Assembly (NCBI RefSeq): GCF_000719555.1
Contig: NZ_JOGX01000081.1
Coordinates: 1 to 51,226, forward strand
Source of the DNA: Streptomyces sp. NRRL F-5727
GTDB lineage: Bacteria; Actinomycetota; Actinomycetes; Streptomycetales; Streptomycetaceae
Reading direction: 5' to 3'
DNA: 51,226 nucleotides
Shown here: positions 8,742-17,524 of the stretch, piece by piece
Numbering within the stretch: the first letter of the stretch is position 1
Layout of the letters: each line of letters starts with the position of its first letter
Made by a program: the position numbers and the translations under genes
Notes under the pieces: model-generated
Seen by the model: only the letters and a program-made list of their open reading frames with translations
What the model was told of the DNA's origin: nothing
Database searches by the model: none

Positions 8742-9738
8742 GGTACGGCGGGGACGGCGTCCCGCGAGGACCCTGGCGGCCGTCGCCGCGGCGACGGTCG
8801 TGGCGCTGACGGCGAGCGGCTGCGTGACCGTCCACGGCGAGACCGCCGTCGTGACGGGCGCGACCCCGGAGGAGGCGACGGCGGCGCTGGCCTCCTTCGT
8901 CACCGCGTTCAACCGGGCCGACAAGGCCAACGACCCGAAGCTCGACGCCGAGCGGGTGACCGGCCCGCTCGGGGCGATCAACCAGGCCGGGCTGAGGTCG
9001 AAGTCGGTGACCCAGCCGGAGGGCAATCCGGACCACGAGCCGCTGGAGCTGCGCGACGCCCGCTTCCTGGTCCCCAGGAAGGCGGGCTGGCCGCGCTGGT
9101 TCGTCGCGGACACCGACGCCAACCGGGACGACGGCACCCCCGGGGCGGACAACCGCTGGCTGGTCGCCTTCGTCCGCAACGGCCCCGACCAGGGGTGGAA
9201 GGCCGCCCATCTGGTGATCCTCGGCCGCGACGAGATGCCCGAGTTCGCCGAGGCGGACGGGGGCCTGGTGCCGGTCGCCGCCGGCTCGGACGCGCTCGCG
9301 GTCGCTCCCGGCGAGCTGAGCGAGCGGTACGCCGCGTATCTGAAGGACGGCGGGGCGAGTCCGTTCGCCGCCGGCGCGCACACCACCGAGTGGCGCGAGA
9401 AGCGGGCCCGTACCGCCCAGCGGCCCGGCCTGGCCACCCAGTTCATCGACCGGGCCGCCGACGCGGGCGACTTCGCGCCGCTGGCGCTCGGGACGGCGGA
9501 CGGCGGGGCGCTGGTCTTCTTCGCCAGCCGCCACTTCGAGCGGCAGACGACCTCGCCCGGCTACCGGCCGAAGCTGGGCCCGGAGCTGCGGGCCCTGATG
9601 AAGGGCGAGCTCAGGAACACGGTGACCAAGGAGTGGGTGTCCAGCCAGGCCGTCCTGGTGAAGCCGGCGGGCACCGAGCGGGACGCGGTCACCTTCGCGG
9701 GCCGGCTCCAGGGCGTGGTGGCCGTCGAGGGCTCGTAG
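8701..9738 (+). CDS. Uncharacterised lipoprotein at the end of the efe operon
   Basis: This 345-residue protein starts at an ATG that overlaps the 3' end of efeU by 41 bases, with an AAGG site before it. A very basic leader is followed by a hydrophobic segment and lipobox L-T-A-S-G-C (Cys41), so it should be lipid-anchored outside. I recognise no enzymatic domain in the mature part. It is mixed alpha/beta with tryptophan- and proline-rich segments and looks like the secreted hypothetical lipoproteins found in many Streptomyces. The overlap implies co-transcription with efeOBU, so an accessory role in iron uptake is possible, but no motif supports a specific function. Confidence 0.75.
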   Translation: MRRLRPERQTRRSEVRRGRRPARTLAAVAAATVVALTASGCVTVHGETAVVTGATPEEATAALASFVTAFNRADKANDPKLDAERVTGPLGAINQAGLRSKSVTQPEGNPDHEPLELRDARFLVPRKAGWPRWFVADTDANRDDGTPGADNRWLVAFVRNGPDQGWKAAHLVILGRDEMPEFAEADGGLVPVAAGSDALAVAPGELSERYAAYLKDGGASPFAAGAHTTEWREKRARTAQRPGLATQFIDRAADAGDFAPLALGTADGGALVFFASRHFERQTTSPGYRPKLGPELRALMKGELRNTVTKEWVSSQAVLVKPAGTERDAVTFAGRLQGVVAVEGS

Positions 9739-9762
9739 CCGCTCCCGCTCCCGGGCGGGGGG

Positions 9763-10536
9763 TCAGCGGGTGAGGGGCCAGGCGATCTCGTGGGCCTCGT
9801 CCCCGTCCCCGGCCTCCCGCTCGGCGGCGTGCCGGGCGCAGGCGTCGGTGAGGGTCTCCAGCAGGTTCAGCGGGTCGGGCAGGGCGTGCTCGGGGCCGCG
9901 GACCCAGCCGACGACCGGGTGGTCGTCCTCGTCACCGGGCAGCCGGGCGGGCGGGACCAGGACGTAGCTGCCGCGGCAGTGCCAGCGCAGGCCGGGATGC
10001 TCGTCCATGGTCTCGGGATGGCAGTCCAGCTCGCAGGGCCACCACTCGTCCTCGTCCTCGGGGGTGCCGCGGGTGGCGGTGAAGAAGAGCATCCGGCCGC
10101 CGTCGCCGGTGCTGTCCGGGGACTCGGCGACCGGTCCGACCTCGACGCCGTCGGCGAGCAGCCGCTCCAGGGCGGCCCGGCCGGCGGCCAGCGGCACGTC
10201 GAGGACGTCGTGGACCATGCCGGTGGCGGTGATGAAGTTCGCCCGGGGCTCGTTCCGCGCCCAGCGCTCGATCTGCGCGCGGTCGGTGGTCGACTGGGTC
10301 TGCCAGGCGAAGGAGACCGGGTGCCGGGCCGGGGTGGGACAGCCGATCCGCTCACAGGAACAGCTGTAGCCGACGGGGTAGGCGGCGGGGGCCAGGGGCA
10401 GTCCGGCGGCGGCGACGGCCAGGAGCAGCGACTCGCGGGTGTTCCCGTCGTCGGCCGCGGACCGTTTCGGGCGCCGGCGCAGCCACTGTGCGAGTTTGCC
10501 CTCCGTGCCGCGGTAGCGGCCGATGCCGTCGCCCAT
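9763..10536 (-). CDS. Bifunctional DNA primase/polymerase-domain protein (orphan PrimPol-like)
   Basis: This 257-residue protein matches the streptomycete group annotated as 'bifunctional DNA primase/polymerase, N-terminal'. Features are a Cys-rich segment (CSCERIGC near 65), 'HPVSFAWQTQSTTDRAQIERWA', 'TGMVHDVLDVP', where the archaeo-eukaryotic primase fold usually carries acidic metal ligands, and 'GRMLFFTATRG'. No helicase domain or plasmid replication gene is adjacent, and the protein is far shorter than plasmid primase-helicases, so it is a stand-alone domain of unknown use. The ATG is preceded by GAGGGGAT. Whether the active site is intact cannot be judged by eye. Confidence 0.7.
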   Translation of the reverse strand: MGDGIGRYRGTEGKLAQWLRRRPKRSAADDGNTRESLLLAVAAAGLPLAPAAYPVGYSCSCERIGCPTPARHPVSFAWQTQSTTDRAQIERWARNEPRANFITATGMVHDVLDVPLAAGRAALERLLADGVEVGPVAESPDSTGDGGRMLFFTATRGTPEDEDEWWPCELDCHPETMDEHPGLRWHCRGSYVLVPPARLPGDEDDHPVVGWVRGPEHALPDPLNLLETLTDACARHAAEREAGDGDEAHEIAWPLTR

Positions 10537-10649
10537 CTATCCCCTCACAGCTCATGCTCGCCCGGTCGTGGCTCTGCCCATCGTCCCACCATCCTGCTCC
10601 CCGGGTGACCGGAGTGGGGAACCCGGGCCGGTGACGACGCTCACGCTCG

Positions 10650-11276
10650 TCACGGCCGGGGCGTGAGGCCGCGCAGGGCGAGGTCGACGAGGGCGTCGGC
10701 GTAGGCGTGGGTCAGCGGCCCGGTGCGGTGCAGCCACCGGTGGTGGAGCGGCCCCACCAGGAGCTCGGTGGCGAGCCGGGCGTCGACGTCCGGGTCCGCC
10801 TGGCCGGCGGCCTGGGCGGCCTCGATCCGGCGGGCGTACAGCTCCAGTTGCGGTGCGAGGAGGGCGGCGGTGAAGCGGGCGCCGAGCTCGGGGTCGGTGC
10901 AGCCCTCGGCGGCGAGCGCCCGGGTGGGGGCGTCGTAGCGGGGGTCGTTCAGCTCGTCCACGGTGGCGCGGAGGACGAGCCTGAGGTCGGCGCCCAGGTC
11001 CCCGCTGTCGGGCAGCCCCGCCTGGCCGGGCGCGGCCCCGGCCTCCTCGGCGGCGCGGCCGGCCAGGTCGAGATAGGCGTCGAGCAGGACGGCCGCCTTC
11101 GAGGGCCACCACCGGTAGATGGTCTGCTTGCCGACCCCGGCGCGCGCGGCGATCCCCTCGACGGTGGTCTTCCCGTACCCCACCTCGGAGACGAGACCGA
11201 GCGCGGCGTCGAAGATGGCCCGCCGGGACCGCTCGCTCCGCCGGGAGGCGTCGGGAACCCTGTGCTGTTCGGACAT
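10650..11276 (-). CDS. TetR/AcrR-family transcriptional regulator
   Basis: This 208-residue protein has an N-terminal TetR helix-turn-helix (about residues 18-64), containing 'AIFDAALGLVSEVGYGKTTVEGIAARAGVGKQ' split across the helices and the typical 'TIYRWWPSKAAVLLDAY' end. A helical C-terminal ligand-binding domain contains 'ELLVGPLHHRWL'. A perfect 9-bp inverted repeat 19 bases upstream of its start is a strong candidate for its own operator. It diverges from the dimethylargininase gene, which is the likeliest co-regulated neighbour. The ligand is unknown. Confidence 0.9.
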   Translation of the reverse strand: MSEQHRVPDASRRSERSRRAIFDAALGLVSEVGYGKTTVEGIAARAGVGKQTIYRWWPSKAAVLLDAYLDLAGRAAEEAGAAPGQAGLPDSGDLGADLRLVLRATVDELNDPRYDAPTRALAAEGCTDPELGARFTAALLAPQLELYARRIEAAQAAGQADPDVDARLATELLVGPLHHRWLHRTGPLTHAYADALVDLALRGLTPRP

Positions 11277-11295
11277 GCCGCCAACCTACCACCTG

Positions 11296-11316
11296 GGCGA
11301 GACGCCGCGTCTCGCC
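11296..11316. promoter_or_regulatory. Palindromic operator candidate for the adjacent TetR regulator
   Basis: GGCGAGACG, a 3-base centre (CCG), then CGTCTCGCC form a perfect 9-bp inverted repeat in the TetR-ddaH divergent region, with its near edge 19 bases before the TetR start codon. Size and placement fit autoregulation by a TetR-family dimer. No experiment is implied. Confidence 0.7.
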
Positions 11317-11488
11317 ACTCCGCTCCGGGCAGGGGACGGGTGGCGACGGGGTGGCCGGACGGGGTCGAGCGGGTGTGCGGAGCGCGAACCACCCGAACGG
11401 TCCACTGTGCGGGGGCGCCTGAGAGCGGACCATGGCTCCACCGATCCACGGCCCGCCCCGCGGGCCGCCCGTCCGTGAGGAGGCCCGA

Positions 11489-12319
11489 TTGCGCTCCACT
11501 CCGCGCGAGTCCTCGCCCCGCCGCTACCTGATGTGCCCACCCGCGCACTTCACGGTGACGTACTCCATCAACCCGTGGATGGACCCGACGAAACCCGTCG
11601 ACCTGCCGCTCGCCGTCGCCCAGTGGGAGGACCTGGCCGACCGGTACCGGGCCCTCGGGCACACCGTCGAGCTCCTCACCCCCGACCCGGCCCTGCCCGA
11701 CATGGTCTTCGCCGCGAACGGCGCGACGGTCGTCGGCGGACGGGTCCTCGGCGCCCGCTTCGCCTACCCCGAGCGGACCGCCGAGGCCGACGCGCACCTC
11801 GACTGGTTCCGCCGCAACGGCTGGGCCGAGGAGGACCTGCGGGTCCCGCAGCACGTCAACGAGGGCGAGGGCGACTTCGCCGTCACCGACTCCTGGATCC
11901 TGGCCGGCACCGGTTTCCGCTCCAGCCCGCTCTCGCACGGCGAGGCGCAGGAGTTCTTCGGACGGCCGGTGATCGGCCTGGAGCTGGTGGACCCGCGCTA
12001 CTACCACCTGGACACGGCGCTCTGCGTCCTCGACGAGGCGGCCGACGAGGTCATGTACTTCCCGGACGCCTTCTCCCCCGGCAGCCGCGCCGTCCTCGAC
12101 CGGCTCTTCCCCGACGCCCTGAAGGCCACCGCAGAGGACGCGGCGGCACTCGGGCTCAACGCGGTCAGCGACGGCCGGCACGTGCTGCTCCCCCAGACGG
12201 CCACCGGCCTCTTCGCCCCGCTCCGCGCCCGCGGCTTCGAGCCGATCGGCATGGACCTCGGCGAACTCCTCAAGGGCGGCGGCAGCGTGAAGTGCTGCAC
12301 CCAGGAGCTGCGGCCCTAG
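11489..12319 (+). CDS. ddaH: N(G),N(G)-dimethylarginine dimethylaminohydrolase
   Basis: This guanidino-group-modifying hydrolase converts methylated arginines to citrulline and methylamines. Motifs are 'MCPPAHFTVTYSINPWMDP' near the start, 'DMVFAANGA', 'NEGEGDFAVT' (substrate carboxylates), and the C-terminal 'KCCTQELRP', where Cys269 or Cys270 is the nucleophile. I choose the TTG at 11489 (276 residues), because a GAGGAGG lies 6-7 bases before it and family members begin just before 'RRYLMCPPAHF'. The longer ATG frame from 11432 has no such site and adds a low-complexity leader. It ends tail-to-tail with the Rsm22-like gene, sharing a CTAG. Confidence 0.9.
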   Translation: MRSTPRESSPRRYLMCPPAHFTVTYSINPWMDPTKPVDLPLAVAQWEDLADRYRALGHTVELLTPDPALPDMVFAANGATVVGGRVLGARFAYPERTAEADAHLDWFRRNGWAEEDLRVPQHVNEGEGDFAVTDSWILAGTGFRSSPLSHGEAQEFFGRPVIGLELVDPRYYHLDTALCVLDEAADEVMYFPDAFSPGSRAVLDRLFPDALKATAEDAAALGLNAVSDGRHVLLPQTATGLFAPLRARGFEPIGMDLGELLKGGGSVKCCTQELRP

Positions 12320-13302
12320 TCGTCCTCGGCGGGCGGCCAGGAGTCGCCCCACTCGGCGTCACGGGCCTGCTTGTAGAGGGGTCCGTGGCGCTTGGTGACG
12401 GTCTCGCGGCCCAGTCCCTCCGGGGCGCAGAGGTCGAGGAGGACGAGGCCCTTGCGGATCTGCGGCCTGCGGGTGACGCGGGCGGGCGCGGGCGTCACGG
12501 GGAACCTGGTGGCGGCCACGTACGCGAACTTCTCGTCCTCGTACGGCAGCGAGCCGCCCTTCACCCGGCGGTGCAGCGAGGAACGGCTGACCCGGGCCGA
12601 GAAGTGGCACCAGTCGGTGCCCGGTTCGATCGGGCAGGCGCCGCTGTGCGGGCAGGGCGCGGCGACGGTGAAGCCGGCGTCGACGAGGACGGACCGGGCG
12701 GCGATGATCCGCTCGTAGCCGTCCGGGGTGCCGGGCTCGACGATCACGACGGCGCCGCGGGCGGCCCGGGCCGCCTCGGTCACCAGCGCGGTCCGGTCGG
12801 CCTCGGTGAGCTCCTTGAGCACGTACGAGACGGTGACCAGGTCGGTGTCGGCGAGCCGCAGCGCGGTGCCGATCCGCTCGCGCCGCCAGTCGGCGTCCAG
12901 GACGCCGGCGGCCAGTTCGCGGCCGAGGGCGAGCGCGGGCTCGGCCCAGTCGAGGACGGTGGTACGCGGCGGGGCGCCGTCCCACGCCTCGGCGACGGCC
13001 CAGCTCGCGGCGCCGGTCCCGCCGCCGACGTCCGTGTGGCTGCCGGGCACCCACTCCGGCGCGGCGGCCCGCAGCGCGTCCAGGGCGGCGCGGGCGGCCT
13101 CGACGGTGGCGGGCATCCGGTAGGCGGCGTACGCGACGACGTCGGACCGGTCCCGGAGGACGGGCGCGTCGGTCGGGGTCGCGCCGCGGTAGTGCGCGAT
13201 CAGCCGCTCGACGGCCTTCGCGGCGTGCGAGGGGGGCAGGCCGTCGAGGACCCTGGCGAGGGCGGCGCGCAGAACATCGACGGAGACGGCGGAATCATTC
13301 AC
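12316..13302 (-). CDS. Rsm22-like small-subunit ribosomal protein methyltransferase
   Basis: This 328-residue protein has a class I SAM-binding motif ('HTDVGGGTGAASWAV', about residue 90) and the cysteine-rich C-terminal signature of the Rsm22 family: 'CPHSGACPIEPGTDWCHF' then 'RVSRSSLHRRVKGG'. Rsm22 homologues associate with the small ribosomal subunit (mitochondrial in eukaryotes), and the cysteines may ligate a metal cluster. The exact bacterial substrate is not settled. The ATG is preceded by GGGGACGG. It converges on ddaH, overlapping by three bases. Confidence 0.85.
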   Translation of the reverse strand: MNDSAVSVDVLRAALARVLDGLPPSHAAKAVERLIAHYRGATPTDAPVLRDRSDVVAYAAYRMPATVEAARAALDALRAAAPEWVPGSHTDVGGGTGAASWAVAEAWDGAPPRTTVLDWAEPALALGRELAAGVLDADWRRERIGTALRLADTDLVTVSYVLKELTEADRTALVTEAARAARGAVVIVEPGTPDGYERIIAARSVLVDAGFTVAAPCPHSGACPIEPGTDWCHFSARVSRSSLHRRVKGGSLPYEDEKFAYVAATRFPVTPAPARVTRRPQIRKGLVLLDLCAPEGLGRETVTKRHGPLYKQARDAEWGDSWPPAEDD

Positions 13303-13366
13303 CGTCCCCAGTCTAGGCGCCCCTCCTCACCCGCCGTTCCGTCGTGGCCCGGCGCGGGGTCGGGTG

Positions 13367-14647
13367 TCAGGGGGTCGGGCGCCAGGGGCGGCAGAGGAGG
13401 AGGAAGCTCGCCAGCGCGGCGGTCGCGCACGCGAGCTGGACGACCGCCATCGGGACCGCCGTGTGCTCGCCCGCGATGCCGACGAGCGGCGACGCGATCG
13501 CGCCGATCAGGAAGGAGGACGTCCCGAGCAGCGCCGACGCCGAGCCCGCCGCGTGCGGCGTCCGCATCAGCGCTTGCGCGTTCGTGTTCGGCAGCGCCAG
13601 TCCCATCGCGGACATGAGGACGAAGAGCCCGGCCGCGACCGGCACCAGGCCGACCTCGCCGAAGACGCCCGTCGTCATCAGGAGCAGCGCCGCCGAGGCG
13701 AGCAGGACGACGGACAGGCCCCAGCCGAGCGCCTTGTCGAGGCTGACCCGGCCGACGAGCAGCTTGCCGTTGATCTGGCCGACGGCCACGAGGCCGATGG
13801 AGTTGAGTCCGAAGAGGAGGCTGAAGGTCTGCGGGGAGGCCCCGTAGATCTCCTGGACGACGAACGGCGACGCCGAGATGTAGGCGAAGAGCGCGGCGAA
13901 GGCGAGCCCGCCCGCCAGCATGTAGCCGGTGAAGACGCGGTCGGCGAGCAGTCCGCGCATGGTGCGCAGGGCCTGGCCGACGCCGCCCTCCTGGCGTCGC
14001 TCCGGAGGCAGCGTCTCGTGCAGGAAGCGCCAGACGACGAGGGTGAGCAGGACGCCGATGACGGCGAGGACGTGGAAGACGCCCCGCCAGTCGGTGAGCC
14101 GCAGGATCTGCCCGCCGATGAGCGGCGCGACGATCGGCGCGACGCCGGAGATCAGCATCAGGGTGGAGAAGAAGCGGGCCATCTCGACGCCGTCGTAGAG
14201 GTCGCGGACGACGGCCCGGGCGATGACGATGCCGGCGGCCCCGGCGAGCCCCTGGAGGAGCCGGAAGGCGATGAGGAGTTCGGCGCTGGGCGCGAAGGCG
14301 CAGACGGCGGTGGCGAGGACGTAGACGACCATGCCGGCGAGGAGGGGCCGGCGGCGCCCCCACTTGTCGCTCATGGGGCCGACGACGAGCTGGCCGAGCG
14401 CCATGCCGGCGAGGCAGGCGGTGAGGGTGAGCTGGACGGTGGCGGCGGGGGCGGTCAGCGAGCGGGTGACCTCCGGCAGGGCCGGCAGGTACATGTCCAT
14501 GGACAGCGGCGGGAGGGCGGTGAGCCCGCCGAGCACGAGGGTGACGAGCAGTCCGGCCCGCCGGGCGGCGGCGGGAACGACCACCGGGGTTCCGGTTATG
14601 TGTCCTTGTGTGGATTTCTGGCCGCTCTCCGGCATCGACTGCTCCAT
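13367..14647 (-). CDS. Bcr/CflA-family MFS drug exporter
   Basis: This 426-residue, twelve-helix major facilitator belongs to the DHA1 group. Diagnostic segments are 'LSMDMYLPALPEVTRSL' in the first helix/loop (Bcr/CflA motif D), 'GPMSDKWGRRRPLLAG' (motif A after TM2) and 'FRLLQGLAGAAGIVIARAVVRDLY' (motif B region with the conserved Arg). The family exports drugs such as bicyclomycin, chloramphenicol and sulfonamides with proton exchange. A hydrophilic 25-residue N-terminal tail precedes TM1. The substrate is unknown. It is divergent from the Gfo/Idh gene with a 66-base gap and no clear operator. Confidence 0.92.
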   Translation of the reverse strand: MEQSMPESGQKSTQGHITGTPVVVPAAARRAGLLVTLVLGGLTALPPLSMDMYLPALPEVTRSLTAPAATVQLTLTACLAGMALGQLVVGPMSDKWGRRRPLLAGMVVYVLATAVCAFAPSAELLIAFRLLQGLAGAAGIVIARAVVRDLYDGVEMARFFSTLMLISGVAPIVAPLIGGQILRLTDWRGVFHVLAVIGVLLTLVVWRFLHETLPPERRQEGGVGQALRTMRGLLADRVFTGYMLAGGLAFAALFAYISASPFVVQEIYGASPQTFSLLFGLNSIGLVAVGQINGKLLVGRVSLDKALGWGLSVVLLASAALLLMTTGVFGEVGLVPVAAGLFVLMSAMGLALPNTNAQALMRTPHAAGSASALLGTSSFLIGAIASPLVGIAGEHTAVPMAVVQLACATAALASFLLLCRPWRPTP

Positions 14648-14713
14648 TTCGTTGAATCCTTGCCTATGCTCTCAGCTCGGCGGGGCGGATCGAGACCCTT
14701 GGGGTGGACGGAC

Positions 14714-15727
14714 GTGAACGACATGGCCGACATGGTGCGGTGGGGCGTGCTCGCGACGGGCGGGATAGCCGAGCGCTTCGCGACGGATCTCGCGGAGCTG
14801 GACGGCGCGGAGGTGGTGGCGGTGGCGTCCCGGACGGAGGCGTCGGCGCGGGCCTTCGCGGACCGGTTCGGGATCGAGCGCGCGTACGGCGGCTGGGACG
14901 GCCTCTTCGCCGACCCCGAGGTGGACGTGGTCTACGTGGCGACCCCGCACCACGCCCACCGGGAGGCGGCCGGCCGCGCCCTGGAGGCGGGCAAGGCGGT
15001 CCTCTGCGAGAAGGCGTTCACGCTGAACGCGCGGGAGGCCGAGGAGCTGGTCGCGCTCGCCCGCGGCCGCGGCCTCTTCCTCATGGAGGCCATGTGGATG
15101 TACTGCAACCCGCTGGTCCGGCGGCTCGCGGAGCTGGTCCGGGACGGCGCGATCGGAGAGGTGCGGACCGTCCAGGCCGACTTCGGACTGGCCGGGCCGT
15201 TCGGCCCGGACCACCGGCTGCGGGACCCCGCCGTCGGCGGCGGCGCCCTGCTCGACCTGGGCGTCTACCCGGTGTCGTTCGCCCAGCTGCTGCTCGGCGA
15301 GCCGGACTCGGTGCAGGCGCACGCACGGATCTCCCCGGAGGGCGTCGACCTGAACACCGGCATGCTGCTGGGCTGGTCGGACTCGGGCGCCTCGGCGCTG
15401 CTGTCCTGCTCGCTGGAGGCGGACACCCCGCTGACCGCCTCGGTGACGGGCACGAAGGGCCGGATCGACGTGCCGCGCGGCTTCTTCTTCCCCGAGCGGT
15501 TCACACTGCTGCGGGACGGGGCGGAGCCGGAGGAGTTCACCAACTCCCACGACCCCCACTCGCTGCGGCACGAGGCCGCCGAGGTGATGCGGTGCCTGCG
15601 GGCCGGGGAGACGGAGTCGCCGCTGGTGCCGCTGGACGGCACCCTCGCCGTGATGCGGACGCTCGACGCGGTACGCGAGCGCGTCGGCGTCCGCTATCCG
15701 CAGGAGGCCGAGCTCACGCGGGTGTGA
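14714..15727 (+). CDS. Gfo/Idh/MocA-family NAD(P)-dependent oxidoreductase
   Basis: I place the start at the GTG at 14714 (337 residues); in-frame ATGs at 14723 and 14732 are alternatives. The Rossmann motif 'GVLATGGIAERFATDL' is at the N-terminus. It is followed by 'PEVDVVYVATPHHAHREAAGRALEAGKAVLCEKAFTLN', split over the family's strand and catalytic Glu-Lys region, and 'EAMWMYCNPLVRRLAEL', typical of the dihydrodiol dehydrogenase/sugar oxidoreductase branch. Substrates are usually sugars, inositols or polyols; none can be chosen here. The 3' end overlaps the convergent phoD gene by 14 bases. The open frame upstream of the start is antisense to the MFS gene and not real. Confidence 0.88.
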   Translation: MNDMADMVRWGVLATGGIAERFATDLAELDGAEVVAVASRTEASARAFADRFGIERAYGGWDGLFADPEVDVVYVATPHHAHREAAGRALEAGKAVLCEKAFTLNAREAEELVALARGRGLFLMEAMWMYCNPLVRRLAELVRDGAIGEVRTVQADFGLAGPFGPDHRLRDPAVGGGALLDLGVYPVSFAQLLLGEPDSVQAHARISPEGVDLNTGMLLGWSDSGASALLSCSLEADTPLTASVTGTKGRIDVPRGFFFPERFTLLRDGAEPEEFTNSHDPHSLRHEAAEVMRCLRAGETESPLVPLDGTLAVMRTLDAVRERVGVRYPQEAELTRV

Positions 15728-17357
15728 GCCCCGGCCGGCCGGCCTCCGTCACGAGGGAGGCGGCGGTGGTGACCGGGGCGCCCGGCGTCGTCACGTACGG
15801 GACCGTGCGGAAGTCGGCGCGGGCGCTCTCCTCCCCGAGGGTCACGGTGACGTAGCCGCGCCGGCCGTGGAAGAACCTCAGGTGCGGGTTGGCCTGGGTC
15901 AGCCGGTCGTAGTTCGACGGGCGGTCGGCGCCGTCCTTGCCGCTGGCGATCGAGGTGGCGACGATCTCGGTCCCCAGCGTCCGGGAGCCCGGGTCGCGGA
16001 AGTCGGCCTTGATGTCGAGGCCGTACGAGACGTGGACGTCGCCCGTCAGCACCATCAGGTTCTCCACCCCGGCGGACTCGGCGCCCGCGAGGATCCGCGC
16101 GCGGGCGGCCGGGTAGCCGTCCCAGGAGTCCATGGAGAGCTTGAAGTCGGCGGTGGGGCGGTCCCGGCGCTCGGCGAAGACGACCTGCTGGGGCAGCACG
16201 TTCCAGCGGGCGTCCGAGGCGCGCCAGCCGTCGAGGAGCCACCGCTCCTGGGCGGCGCCGGTCATGGTGCGGGCCGGGTCCTCGGAGAGCGGGCCCGGGA
16301 CCTGCCAGCCGTCGCCGTACGCCTGGTCGGAGCGGTACTGCCGGGTGTCGAGGATGTCGAACTGGGCGAGCCGGCCGAAGCTCAGCCGCCGGTACAGCCG
16401 CATGTCCGGGCCCTCGGGGAGCTGGGGGCGGCGCAGCGGCTGGTGCTCCCAGTACGCGCGGTAGGCGGCGGCCCGGCGGAGCAGGAACTCCTCCGGCGGG
16501 ACGGAGTTCTCGGGGATGCCGCCCGCGTAGTTGTTCTCGGTCTCGTGGTCGTCCCAGGTGACGACGAAGGGGTGCGCGGCGTGCGCGGCCCGCAGGTCGG
16601 GGTCCGACTTGTAGAGGCCGTACCGCAGCCGGTAGTCCTCCAGGGTGACCGTCTCGCGGTTGAAGACGGCCGGGAGGGTGCGGTCGGTGTAGGCGCGGGC
16701 GCCGCCGCTGGCGTTGACGGCGTACTCGTAGAGGTAGTCGCCGAGGTGGAAGACGACGTCGAGGTCCTCGTCGGCGAGGTGCCGGTAGGCCGTGAAGTAC
16801 CCGTCGTGGTACGCCTGGCAGGAGACGGCGCCGAGCCGCAGTCCGGCCGGCCGGGCCCAGGGCGCGGGCGCGGTGCGGGTCCGTCCGACCGGGCTGACCC
16901 AGTCCCCCGCGCGGAAGCGGTAGAAGAACGCGCGCCCCGGCTCCAGGTGCTCGACCTCGACGTGCACGGTGTGGGAGAACTCCGGGTGCGCGGTGGCGCG
17001 GCCGCGCCGCACGGTGCGGGTGAAGCGCTCGTCGTGGGCGAGCTCCCAGTGGACGGAGACCCTCTCGGCCGGGAGGCCGCCGCCGGGCTCGAAGGGGCGG
17101 GGCGCGAGCCGGGTCCACAGCAGGACCGAGCCGGGCAGCGGGTCGCCGGAGGCGACGCCGAGGGTGAACGGCTCCTCGGTGATGCGGCGCGCGTCCAGCT
17201 CCGCGGCGGCGGCCGTGCCGGCGGCGGGCAGCTGGGTGGCGAAGGCGAGCGCGGCGGCGGCGCCGGCCGCGGTGAGGAACCGGCGGCGGCCGAAGTGGCG
17301 TGCGGCGGCGCGGAGTTCCTCGCTGTGGGCCGGTGTGCTGCTCGGTGCGGGTGTCAT
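15714..17357 (-). CDS. phoD: PhoD-family alkaline phosphatase/phosphodiesterase, Tat-exported
   Basis: I place the start at the ATG at 17357, preceded by GGGGAGGGG, giving 547 residues; the frame extends 26 codons further up without a ribosome site. A twin-arginine signal ([21 protein letters not shown]) is followed by a PhoD N-terminal Ig-like domain with '[21 protein letters not shown]'. The metallophosphatase domain has '[10 protein letters not shown]', '[15 protein letters not shown]' and '[11 protein letters not shown]', the Fe/Ca ligand motifs of PhoD. The enzyme releases phosphate from phosphodiesters or monoesters outside the cell after Tat export. In Streptomyces such genes are usually PhoP-regulated, but I could not see a convincing PHO box in the 167 bases upstream. 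Confidence 0.92.
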   Translation of the reverse strand: MTPAPSSTPAHSEELRAAARHFGRRRFLTAAGAAAALAFATQLPAAGTAAAAELDARRITEEPFTLGVASGDPLPGSVLLWTRLAPRPFEPGGGLPAERVSVHWELAHDERFTRTVRRGRATAHPEFSHTVHVEVEHLEPGRAFFYRFRAGDWVSPVGRTRTAPAPWARPAGLRLGAVSCQAYHDGYFTAYRHLADEDLDVVFHLGDYLYEYAVNASGGARAYTDRTLPAVFNRETVTLEDYRLRYGLYKSDPDLRAAHAAHPFVVTWDDHETENNYAGGIPENSVPPEEFLLRRAAAYRAYWEHQPLRRPQLPEGPDMRLYRRLSFGRLAQFDILDTRQYRSDQAYGDGWQVPGPLSEDPARTMTGAAQERWLLDGWRASDARWNVLPQQVVFAERRDRPTADFKLSMDSWDGYPAARARILAGAESAGVENLMVLTGDVHVSYGLDIKADFRDPGSRTLGTEIVATSIASGKDGADRPSNYDRLTQANPHLRFFHGRRGYVTVTLGEESARADFRTVPYVTTPGAPVTTAASLVTEAGRPGLTPA

Positions 17358-17524
17358 GTGCCCCTCCCCTGACGGTTGGTGTCCGTCGGTATTCGAGGGG
17401 CGCGGAGCGACATCGCATTGTCGGGGACAGGTCATCCACGTGTCGGACGGATGAGTTCATGGGGCACGCGTCTGGCGTACGCTGCGCGGCCGGGAGCGAC
17501 ACGAGGCTGGAAAGGCGGTTCGGC

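Noticed and set aside
13364..14713. Upstream extension of the Gfo/Idh frame
   Set aside because: Antisense to the Bcr/CflA gene, low complexity Arg/Asp/Glu, and no ribosome site.
17358..17524. PHO box in front of phoD
   Set aside because: Only weak partial matches to the GTTCACC direct repeat (for example CTCATCC); not convincing by eye.
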